From NCBI GenBank assembly GCA_020205615.1, contig CM035165.1:89218005-89282004 (forward strand): a stretch of DNA of 64,000 bases, read 5' to 3'. The DNA comes from Panax quinquefolius (taxonomy: Eukaryota > Streptophyta > Magnoliopsida > Apiales > Araliaceae). Positions 12,469 to 22,230 of the stretch are shown here, one piece after another. Position numbers and translations under genes: made by a program. Under the pieces are notes generated by a model, which saw only the letters and a list, made by a program, of their open reading frames with translations, had not been told where the DNA came from and did no database searches. Positions within the stretch are counted from its first letter, which is position 1. The number at the start of each line of letters is the position of its first letter.

Positions 12469-12480
12469 AAGGAGGGAGGT
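12469..12480 (+). other. Polypurine tract of Gypsy-A
   Basis: AAGGAGGGAGGT directly precedes the TGTAAGACCCC start of LTR 3. This is the expected plus-strand primer for reverse transcription. Confidence 0.8.
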
Positions 12481-15110
12481 TGTAAGACCCCAACTTATTA
12501 TTAATGAAATTTAATTTTCTATTTATTATTTTGAAATAGTAAGGGTTGATTTGATTAATGTGGATAGTTAGGGGTTAAATACGCAAATATTTCAAAATAA
12601 GTAAGTGGTTATAAAATATTCATTGTTGTCGGGGAATATTCGTTTGGTCGTGGAATATTCGCATCTTTGCTTGGGAATATTCGTATTCGACTGGTAGCGA
12701 CCATGTGTGGGCCCCATAACGGAAAGCGATTGGATGAAAAAAACGACAAATATAAGTTGGTTAAAAATAACGGCGTAGTTGTTACCGTTAAGACTGTTGG
12801 AATACCCGGTGGTTAAAATACAGTAATACGCGTGGTTGCACAAAGAGTACGTGGTATCGCATAAAGATTGTTGAATTATTGATCCTTACGTAAGAAGGCA
12901 CTACTCAATAATTTTCACAGTGAGTTATCGCTCAATATTTTATTTTATTGATTCAATAATTGTCGTGTTGATATTTTATATTATTGTTGTTCAATAATTG
13001 TCACGCACATTATCTCCATTATCGGATCAATAATTCATATTATTTAAATAATATTATTAGATAGCATTATTGGCAATGTCTAGAAAGTTCATCAAGGAGA
13101 GGTTTGGTCACCTAATTGCGGCGCCAAGAAGGAGAAATCCTTATCGGAAAGCCCCCTCTTCCGAGAAATACTGGTTGTCATAAATGTGATTCTGTAATAT
13201 TATTTGTGAATAATTAATTATTGATTTATATGATAAGAAAATATTTATTTGATGCGGATATAAATGATGGATTTATTTATTTTATGTGGTTATAATTGAA
13301 TGATTTAATGTTGAGGTGTTTTATCAGTATTTTATCAGATGGAGGTATTAAAAATCAAATCAGTATTTTTACAATATATTGCGTGAGTTATAATTTTTAA
13401 TCCGACCATTGGATCGTTGTAATTTTTGGATATGTTATACATATATAAGTTGAGTACATGTCCACAAATTTTGAACCATTAAAATGAACGAATGATTTGT
13501 TATGAATTTTAAGAGGTGGTGATTCGGAAATTAGGTTTATAATTGATTTTGGTGGAAAATTTAGAATTGAGTGGGCCCCACTTGTGGTTGGTGAAGAAAT
13601 GTGCTGAATTTTATTTCAAATGTGGTGGGTGGCAATAAAAGAGTAAAGCCATCAGTAGCAGTCAAGTCTGCTTTGGGCTAACATTTTCCTATAAATAGAG
13701 GACTAAGTTAGAATTGAAAATCACACCGTAAACATAAGCTTTTTTCTTTCTCTCTATATTATCGAGCGTATTCTTGTGAGTATTTTGAGTATACTTTGAG
13801 TATTGTTAGGCGGTGCAAGTTTCCTTCAAAGACTATATCCAGGTGTTTCAACTAAGCAACTGCCATTTTCGAGGTAAGGGATGTTATTTTCTTCTCAAAT
13901 GATATTATTTCTTCAATATCATTATTTGAAATATTAGTTGGAACTTTTTATTAAATTTGGAACTTTTTCATGTCGGGTTACTATTCATGAGTTACTATTC
14001 ACGAGTTACTATTCACGAGTACTATTCATGAAGCGTGAAGATTTTTTGTGGAATTTCTATCTTTTGGTGTCTGAGTTACTATTCACGATATCAAGACTAT
14101 TCACGATATCTGACTATTCATTTATCGAATAAGACTATTCATAGAAAAATGAAAATTTTTCTTTTCGTCTAAAATATCTATTCGGATACTAGCTTTGATT
14201 GTATCCATGTTTTGATCATTCTTGAATTTTACACCACTATGATTATTTTTGAGGTATTTTTGGACGTGGATAAAACCAAGTACTAATCCTTAATCCTTGT
14301 CATTTTGTTTCACTGGATTCGTTTCTTTAAAAATATTTTTCATCATCCTCAGTCTTAAATGATGATATTATTGAATATCTTTGGCTCAGTAGTGCAAAGA
14401 TGAATGATTTGAAGAAAATCTTTGGCCCGTAATGCAAAGATGAACAGTGTTTAAATGAATATGACCGATCGATGAATATCTTTGGCCTTTAGTGCAAAGA
14501 TGAACAGTGTTGAGATGAACACGACCGATCGATGAATATCTTTGGCTCTGTAGTGCAAAGATGAATATTTGATTTGAGATGAATATTGATTGATGTTACA
14601 GGATAAAATATTGATGATGGACCGTTAAATTCATAGATTATAGTAGATTTCATTCTCTACGAACTCTTCTATGAATTATTATTTCAATGCGAATATTGAT
14701 CTGAAACTTGTTGTCTATTGTATTCTATCAGATTTTTCCCTGTTGAAGACTAACGATAATTTGTTCTATATTATCTTAGTCATAACATTCTTTACTGGGC
14801 TAGTTGAGCTCACCCTTTTCCTTTTTGTTCCATTTTTTTTCTCAGGAGGCAAGAATGTAGCGAGTACTAGTCGGGGTATAGAATGAAGGTTCTAAAGAGA
14901 GTTGTTTAGTAGTCCTCACCATTTTTATAAAATAATGTATCAATAATTATGATGGGAATTTATTTGCGTGTGGATATTGTCTAGATGACAATATCTGTAT
15001 TTAAACTCAGAGTTTCTATGTTGTAATAATAAAGTTGTAGTTGTTTCTGTACCATGTATTGGCGACTCAGAATGGGTTGGATGGAATGGACCTATTTTGG
15101 GGTCGTCACA
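12481..15110 (+). repeat. Gypsy-A LTR 3 (3' LTR, also followed by a PBS)
   Basis: A complete LTR of 2630 bp, TGTAAGACCCC to GGGGTCGTCACA. A TATA box TATAAATAG lies at 13690-13698, TACTATTCACGA units at 13976-14030 and the hairpin array at about 14370-14570. It is nearly collinear with LTR 2. It serves as the 3' LTR of the interior to its left and as the 5' LTR of a truncated interior to its right. Confidence 0.85.
13690..13698 (+). promoter_or_regulatory. TATA box of Gypsy-A LTR 3
   Basis: TATAAATAG in the conserved CATTTTCC context of this LTR family. Confidence 0.65.
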
Positions 15111-15203
15111 GTTGGTATCAGAGCTTAGGGATATGATCTCTGGCGGAGATCGGGGAATAGAACTAGGAGGGGAGTGACGAGTAAATCCTTCGCTGAGTGT
15201 TGC
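15111..15203 (+). other. Second Gypsy-A PBS and truncated leader
   Basis: TGGTATCAGAGCT (15113-15125), complementary to the initiator-Met tRNA 3' end, is followed by ~75 bp that match the leader at 9408-9485 (AGATCGGGGAATAGAACTAG and onward). The match stops near 15203, where element E resumes. Confidence 0.8.
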
Positions 15204-15276
15204 ATGATGCTCAGCTTCTTTAGTTGCTTAACCACTTCGGATGACCCCTTGATGAACTGCCTTGAAGAGCATTCTC

Positions 15277-15505
15277 CTTGATACTTGATGGCTGCACATG
15301 ATTGGCTTCTAAGATGACTTTAAGCTCTTTCATTGGAGTACTTAGAAGCTTTTCATGCTTGACACCAAGATGGCATTTGTGATCTCCCTTCTTGCTACTT
15401 GATGCCTTCTCATGATGGACTTGCTAAGATGACTGTAGGCTCTTCTCTATTGTACTTAGAGTCTTCCCATGATGGACATCAAGATGACATGATGATCTTT
15501 TTTCT
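15277..15505. repeat. Imperfect 114-bp tandem duplication in element E
   Basis: Two diverged units start at 15277 and 15391. Both read CTTGNTACTTGATG, then CATGATGG/TTGG, AAGATGACT, a TACTTAGA tract and CACCAAGATGGC/CATCAAGATGAC. Confidence 0.65.
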
Positions 15506-15999
15506 CTCGGCAGCTCAGAACACTCTTCATGTAGTAGAACTCTCACTTCTACATAGTAGAACTCACACTTCTACTCCTTTCTTTTTCTGTCTTCTGAGTG
15601 TTCTTGGTGGATCGTACAGTGAACCTTTGGACTCACTATCTCACATGGTTTAGATCAGTCCACCATCGCTCCAAACTTGGCAACTCCAACAAACCTTGAT
15701 CTTTGAAGCTCTTCATCATTTATACTCCTTCCCGATCCTTCCGTTGGAAAGTAGCCGTTGAAGGCTATTCAAATATCTTCACAGATCTTGAGTTGACAGA
15801 GGTAGACTGCTGATGTGATATGTCATACTTTATCAGACATTGCACTCTACTGTTTCACCTACCCTGTCAAATGTATCACTTTAATGTCTTGGGCAGGTTG
15901 AAGACTTTATTTCCTCTTTCTGATTTCTCGATCAGAGGTTGTCCTATTGCATCGATGCTCTCAATATGCACTTGTCCGAATATTACCCTTCAGATTCTA

Positions 16000-17200
16000 T
16001 TCGAACTCTACGATTCTGATGCACGTCTTCAAGGACCTGATCGTAGTGTCTTGTTGAGTGTTGCTCATTGACTGGTAGAGTTAACACAATGATCTTGAAG
16101 AGTGTTGATTGGATCTTCAATGTAGAACACCTCTTCCTTCTATTTTGGAGTCCTTTAATACATCTATTTGCTTTGACTGTTCTCAGAGACTGATGGCCTA
16201 ATTCCTTGCTCTGGTCCCCTTCTGAATATCAAGACACTTCAGATTTGTGGCGCGACCAGTTTTCTTTCTCCTTGTGATCTCCCGTTCACTTATCATTAAT
16301 GAACTGACCCTACACTTAATCACTTTAGCCTTGCTCTTCGTGAGGTGACCAAAGATTTTGGATCACCTTCCATCAGTTCCTTCTTTGTTTGGAAAACACT
16401 ACGATCTTGGTTGCTTCCAAGATCGTTGTCTTCTGTTCACTTGATAGCTATTGCATTAGCTGGCTTTCCTTAGTCAGCTTCTGAAGTCTTCTTTGGATCT
16501 CCTTGTGGAAGACTTCATCATGAATGGCCTTACAACTCAATATTGATGTTGATTGGGTTGGTGCTTAGATCTTCTGTTAGCCTACATGCCATTCGTTGAG
16601 TGCTCTCTGGTTTCCTTGGATATAGCTGGCAGCTTGAACCAGAGGCTTCGTTCCTTTGGATATTCTGGGAGTGCTCATTTATTGAGAATCGTATATGCTC
16701 TACGATTCAACCTTGGCATTGTGAGCACTTCTGTTGAGGTCGTAGTTCTGCACTCTACGATTCAGCTTTGTCTTATGCAGACACTACGATCCCGAGATCA
16801 GATCTTGACACTCTACGGTTTCTGCCTTGTGTTTTTTATCTTCATCTGATCTTGCTTGACTCCGATCTCTGCATGTAATCAATAGACTCTACGAACTTAG
16901 AGTGTGATCTACGATCCTTGACTTGGCTTCAGCATCAGTAGACTCTACGACTCTGAGTGTAGTTTACGTTTCTGTCTTGACTTCAACAGATGATCGGTCT
17001 GCTCGTAACTAGGTTGTCTCTACGATTATGACTTTCTCAGCACACTACGATCCCGAGGAAGCTCTACTCGACACACTACGGTCCTTCTTTGTTGCCCCTG
17101 GAAGTCTACGAACTCCGAGGTCTACTATCTTGCATACTCTTATTCTGCCTCGATAGCTCTCGAGTTAACCTTGACTCACCTGGCAGACTACGACTTCTGG
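16000..17200. repeat. Cluster of CTACGATC-type words, right part
   Basis: At least fifteen copies of CTACGAT(C/T) or close variants, often preceded by CACT or GACT, e.g. CACTACGATCCCGAG at 16782 and again near 17044. The copies sit in both orientations and are spaced irregularly (20-120 bp). Confidence 0.65.
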
Positions 17201-17236
17201 TGCAGTGCTTGACGATCAGACAAGCCTATATATTAC

Positions 17237-17420
17237 ATCATAAGATCAACCTAACAAGCTTGATCTTTCTATATTTATAGTCCTTGTACATCATTTCTTT
17301 TTAAGGACTGTACAAAGCTGTTTTGCTTATGTAGGATCAACCTAACATATTTGATCAATTCATTCTAAGTCCTTGTACGTATATTTCTATTATCTATCAG
17401 AGGACTTTACAGCTTTTCTT
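17237..17420. repeat. Tandem duplication of ~90-100 bp near the promoter of element E
   Basis: The order GATCAACCTAACA, TTGATC, AGTCCTTGTAC, AGGACT and ACAGCTTTT occurs twice in succession, with the second unit starting near 17334. The first unit holds the minus-strand TATA box. Confidence 0.6.
17269..17279 (-). promoter_or_regulatory. Putative TATA box of element E LTR
   Basis: Minus-strand TATAAATATAG, about 275 bp inside the proposed LTR start at 17552. Confidence 0.5.
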
Positions 17421-17552
17421 AATGCAAGCATACTTGCATATTCATTCATATGTATATATATATATATATATATTTATAAATATATATATATATCATAATC
17501 AAATCATATATTAAATAGGAATATCATTCACATGTTTATTCCTGACACATGT

Positions 17553-17947
17553 ATTGAGGACCATTCATTGATGAGTTAATAATTTGTTCCGTCTGTTTGT
17601 TAAGATTTTGGTTTGATAACTCCTAACTCATCATCATCTCTTCATGGTCTGCTATGCTTTTTGACATGAATTCCTTCAACCTTGAATTTTCCTCTTGTTG
17701 CGTTGAAGGTGGATATGAGAAATCTGATGGATTTGTTGGACTTGGGATGTAGTATTAGTTGGGATAGTTATAATTCCATTCATAATCTGGGTGATACCCC
17801 CAACCTTATTGATAATCAGGATACACATCGTTATTGAAGTAATCACCCCTAAACTGCACTTGTCCAACCTTGATGTTGCACTGATAACTCGGATGCTCGC
17901 CAGCACAATATTCACATGTAACTGCTATCTCTCAAGTATGTTGGGCT
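17553..17947 (-). pseudogene. Athila/Tat-like gag, distal part with zinc knuckle
   Basis: On the minus strand, just after the Copia-A insertion point, a reading frame with one early stop gives CEYCAGEHPSYQC, a clean CX2CX4HX4C zinc knuckle. It then gives VGQVQF and an acidic, asparagine-rich stretch ending in DVYPDYQ and a stop. This order matches the nucleocapsid part of Athila/Tat-type gag proteins of plant Ty3/gypsy elements. Further on (about 17700 to 17570) a frame containing RLKEFMSKSIADHEEM and ELSNQNLNKQTEQI continues the typical heptad-like region. The proximal part of the same gene is at 27253-27120; the 9.2-kb copia element lies between. Homology stops at 17553, where the TGTCAGG end of element E begins. 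The gene is dead by stops, frameshift and truncation. Confidence 0.7.
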
Positions 17948-17952
17948 GTAAG
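17948..17952. other. Target-site duplication of Copia-A, left
   Basis: GTAAG, repeated at 27120-27124 directly after the 3' LTR. Confidence 0.9.
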
Positions 17953-19846
17953 TGAAAGTAGTATGCACACAAGCCAATCATGTTTGATGATAAAGCATAT
18001 ACTTTGTAACAATCTTATTCATTTATTAATAAAAGGTATTAATTTATTAAAGGCTTTTAATTATCTACATGATGCTGTTTTATAATATGTGATAAACCCA
18101 TAGTTTTAAGCAATGCTTTTAGAATAATGATGATGATCATTTTAATGAGATCTAAATTCTTTGAAAGCTTAAAACTAAAATAGTTCCCAATCGTTGGATT
18201 ACTAAATTGGGGATTAGTGAATCCGGATAGATTGGTACATACGTTGCTTGCTTATTGGATGAGGATGATTGATCTCATGATCATTTGTGTGGAGACACTA
18301 AAGCAAGTATGTAGGTGCTTATTAGAGAATAAGTTCACTGAACGTGGCTCGCTAAGGAATACCTAATGGAGTTTTATTTGCTGTCAATAGGAATTCTGTA
18401 GTGATAGTAGTAAGACAAGTAATCCTTGGACTTGAGATCATCATAGTATCTTGTGTATGATGAGTTATACTTTTGACTTATTCCTTAAAACCCTTAGGGT
18501 ATATCAAAGGTATGCTTGGGTATAATAAGTTGTATATGGAGATAATGTATGATCAATAAAGAATCTACCACTTCTAATAAAAAAGAGAAATGTCATATGT
18601 GATTCGATAAATGACAACCCAAAGAGTCCTTGGTTAAGGCGAATGAAATTAGAAAGGAGTTTCTAATTTGCATTATTTGAGTTGTGCATTTAAGGATCGA
18701 AATACATATAATTAAATAAAATAAGACTTGACAAGAATTCCATGTCTTATATTTAATTGGGACATTGTATGGTGGAAGGATTGAATTGCATTTGGTAACT
18801 ATTTACTCAAAGGTTCTTTTATGATTAATGTTGAAATCTATATTATCCGGAAAGTCGTTGATGATCGCTAGGAGGCTTATCCCTATTGTAGAATAAATAT
18901 TATTTATTTAAATAAATTAATTATTTAATTTATTTATTTAAATAAGATTAGAATTATTCTAATTGATTTATTCACATAGGGTTTAATATGGGAGAACCTA
19001 AAGGGTCACACCATAAAAGGAAGAATAATTATTTAAGAAGTTAATGGCATAATCGTAATAATATGTTATGTATATTTAATTTAATCTATGGTGATAGAAT
19101 AAATTAAATAGCTTAATATTTATTATTTAATATTTTAGAAATATTAAATATAAATTAATAAGAGAGTCTTATTAATATTATTACAATTATTATTATTTTA
19201 ATTTCTAAAAGAGTTTAGGAATTAATTTAATATAAGTACTCTCATTTATTCCTAATAGGATTAGGAGGAAAATTAGTTAAAGGAGTTTAATTAATTATCC
19301 CTAATAAGATTAGGAGCTTAATTAATTAAAAGAATTTAATTAATTAAATAAATCCCAATTCCTTAATTGTTAAGGTGGGTTGCCCACATCTATAAATAAG
19401 AGGAGTCTTATTATGGGTGATATGGGTTGTTGTTGACTTTTTCAACATACCAAGATAATTCCAAATTGTTGGGAGAAAGACGCTCTTTTTCTATGAGATA
19501 GGAAAAACTAGGGTTTGAGCTAATACCCTTCTTCTTCTTGAATTTTCTTCTTCCTTAGTGGATCACCCTCTGAGAATTCAAACATATGGGTGGCTAACGT
19601 TGATCAAAGGAAGGAACAAAACCGGTGGATTCAAGTTGAACGCGAAAGGATTTGGAGGTGAACTTGTGCACGAGGAAGTTTCGATCTTCAAGGGTATGAT
19701 TTTATTCTTTATCTTTTCGTTTAATTAATAATTGTGCATAAAGGGTGATCCGGGTATATGGTTTGTAAATTTTTAAACTCTGATTTTTACACGCTTCCGC
19801 ATTATTTTGCAATTTGATTGTGTTCTTGAATATTACAAACCTAACA
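17953..19846 (+). repeat. Copia-A 5' LTR
   Basis: 1894 bp, TGAAAGTAGTATGCACAC to TACAAACCTAACA, ending one base before the PBS. TATA box TATAAATAA at 19391-19399. Homologous to 25232-27119 and, reversed, to 57415-59390. Confidence 0.93.
19391..19399 (+). promoter_or_regulatory. TATA box of Copia-A 5' LTR
   Basis: TATAAATAA followed by GAGGAGTCTT, conserved in the 3' LTR (26669-26677). Confidence 0.65.
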
Positions 19847-19847
19847 G

Positions 19848-19860
19848 TGGCATCAGAGCC
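19848..19860 (+). other. Primer-binding site of Copia-A
   Basis: TGGCATCAGAGCC, one base after the LTR. It is close to the initiator-Met tRNA complement used by most plant copia elements, with C in place of T at the fourth position. Confidence 0.85.
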
Positions 19861-20279
19861 AAACCTTTATGTAAATTATTAATTGTTCAGATTTGATATG
19901 TATATTGATATGTGTTTAGAACAATTTAATTGGGCATAATTTTATGGTATAAAATTTATAATAATAATAAATAAAAAATAAAAAAATACGGCAAGCAGCT
20001 TGGTCATGTTGCTGATTCTTCTATATTGCACGGCTAACTAAATAAAAAAAAAAGCCGTGGCCAGGATCATCATTTTAAAAATCAAGGGCGGATAACAAGG
20101 CCCATATATATATAAAAAAAAAAAGGAATTGTCCACGGTTCAAAGGAATCAGCAACATGAAGTATCTGATGGTGCCTTTCTTTATGCCCAATGCCGATCA
20201 AGGTTAAGGAATGGTTTTCCTGTTAAAAAGTTGGCAAAAAAGGACGGTTATATATATATATATATAATATATATTACAA

Positions 20280-20990
20280 ATATATATATAAATATATATA
20301 TTCTTAATTATTATATAATTAAAATAAAAGTTTATTTTAATCTTAAAATAAAAGGTTTATTTTAATATTAAAATAAAAAATTTATTTTAATTTTAAAATT
20401 AGAATTTCATGCTAACTAATTAGAGTTGGAATTGGATTCCATGCTAAGTAATTGGAGTTGAAATTGGATTTTATTTTTCCTAAAATAAAGGAGTTTATTT
20501 GTGAATAGGGAAGTAAATCCATCTTTCCTTAAATAAAGGAGTTTGTTTAGATATGAAATAAGATTTCATATTATTCAAAATAAAAGAGTTTATTTGTGAA
20601 TAGGAAAGAGAATCCTAATTTCCTTAAATAAAGGAGTTTATTTAAATATGGAATAAGATTTCATATTATTCAAAATAAAGGAGTTTATTTGTGAATAGGA
20701 AAGAATATCCGTGTTTCCTTTAATATTTTTTTTTTACATGGAATTGGATTCCATAATTAATTAAAATAAAAGAGTTTATTTTAATTAAAAAGATTTTTAT
20801 TACATGGAATTGGATTCCATAATTAATTAAAATAAAGGAGTTTATTTTGATTAAAGATTTTGATTAAAATAAAATAGTTTATTTTATTCAAAATTATATA
20901 AAATAAAATAAAATAGTTTTATTTTGATTTGGATTAAAATAAAGGAGTTTATTTTGATTCAAAATTAAATTTTATACTAACTAAATTTGC
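20280..20990 (+). repeat. Tandem repeats in the Copia-A leader
   Basis: A/T-rich leader built of related words (AAAATAAAGGAGTTTATTT). A 95-bp unit marked by GTGAATAGGAAAG is repeated at 20501, 20596 and 20691. A ~62-bp unit with ACATGGAATTGGATTCCATA occurs twice (about 20738 and 20800). There is no coding potential. An (AT)n tract precedes it at 20229-20300. Confidence 0.7.
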
Positions 20991-21724
20991 CCATTAAATG
21001 ATATCAATATATATATTAAATGTTTATTATTCATGAGATGAATGTTATTTATTGATGCATATGGTGATGTGTATGATAATAAATGGGATTGATTATGAAT
21101 TTATTGACCAATGCGATTGGATTTTATTTTAGTTGGATGCATGAATGTATAGGTTTTATTTAATGGGGTCTGCAGATTCGTCTTCTCTAATTTTTCTTAA
21201 TGTAAATTCTATCTCCTCCTATGTATTTCCCTCGATTGTTGATCAAGGTTTCTATTTATTTTAAATAGTTTTGTAATAGGAATATTTAGAATTATTTTGA
21301 AGAATTAGAGATCAAGGAACAAGCGCTTGAAGACTCGTTTGTAATGGAGCCGAGGTTTAAATGTAATAGTTATATTTAAATATTATTTCTTGCACCCCTA
21401 GGGTTTGACCTTTTGGTTCACTTGGTGGCTCTAGTGAACCAAACTAGAATAAAAGTCCATAATCAATCCAGGTAGAATATAGTATTCTATATGTGCATGC
21501 TTATACTATATATATTATATATTATGCAAACATGCTTCGCATGTTAATTAATATGACGCGTATTTTATATATATATGTGCATGCGCGCTAAACAAGATGA
21601 GACAAATTAATAACAAACCCCTCATTTTTTTATATTAAGTCCTAAGCGTTCAAAGATATTTGGAATATCGAACGTCGCCTTCTAGCATGATAAAATTAAT
21701 AGAGTATTAAATATTTAATATGAG

Positions 21725-22025
21725 TTTGTTGTGTCACCACAAGGCAAGTATTAAGTATTTAAGATGTTAATTTATCACATTTGATGCTTATAAAGAAAAT
21801 TGAACAATATTGTTTTGTTGTGTCACCACAAGGATGATATTTTTCTTTTTTGAATATATGGAGTGCTAGGTCGGACTTAACTTGGATAATTTTGATTCGG
21901 ATGTGCCACCACTTGATCAAAATAATCTAAGAGGCAAAATAAAAGGAGTTGCATAGTTGATGTAATTGACAAAAGTTGTCTACCTATTTATTTATATATA
22001 GTTTGTTGTGTCACCACAAGGCTAT
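21725..22025 (+). repeat. Array of TTGTGTCACCACAA hairpins in the Copia-A leader
   Basis: GTTGTGTCACCACAAGG occurs at 21728, 21817 and 22005. A degenerate copy (GTGCCACCACTTG) lies near 21905, giving a spacing of about 90-100 bp. Each copy has a TTGTG/CACAA stem around a TCAC loop. It lies in the 5' leader just before the gag remnant, where packaging or dimerisation structures would be expected. Confidence 0.65.
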
Positions 22026-22230
22026 ATACATTTGAAATGGGATCCTTATTCTCACTAGCAAATCTTTAATTAGATTTTTTGCGAACTATATAAGTGAGGG
22101 TAATATAGTTGAAGAAGAAAATAGTGGGAGATACCAATTTAAAACAAGACCTAATTTATTTTGGTAATTAATAAAAGAATGTATGTTAAAATGTTGTTAA
22201 TTATAAATTCATTTCTGAGAATTTTACAAT

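Larger units (their letters stand above)
4201..15203 (+). mobile_element. Gypsy-A: rearranged, decayed Ty3/gypsy chromovirus (LTR-LTR-internal-LTR-leader)
   Basis: Three copies of one LTR (TGTAAGACCCC at the start, GTCGCCACA or GTCGTCACA at the end) flank a 3.1-kb interior holding gag, RT, RNase H and chromodomain remnants. The first LTR lacks its last ~150 bp and abuts the second. The third LTR is followed by a second PBS and about 80 bp of leader, then unrelated DNA. A simple insertion gives LTR-internal-LTR, so this order implies at least two unequal or ectopic LTR recombinations, or insertion into a resident copy followed by deletion. I found no clear target duplication around the whole block. 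The plus-strand element interrupts minus-strand element E. Confidence 0.8.
15204..17552 (-). repeat. LTR-like right end and leader of element E (minus strand)
   Basis: Read on the minus strand, this block starts TGTCAGGAATAAACATG at 17552, exactly where the Athila-like gag homology ends. It has a TATA box at 17269-17279 and ~100-bp and ~114-bp tandem duplications. From 17200 to 16000 it is rich in CTACGATC words like those at 1660-2612. No protein is visible. Where the LTR ends and the leader begins is unclear, because I found no second copy and no convincing PBS. The assignment to the same element as 1-4200 is inference. Confidence 0.5.
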
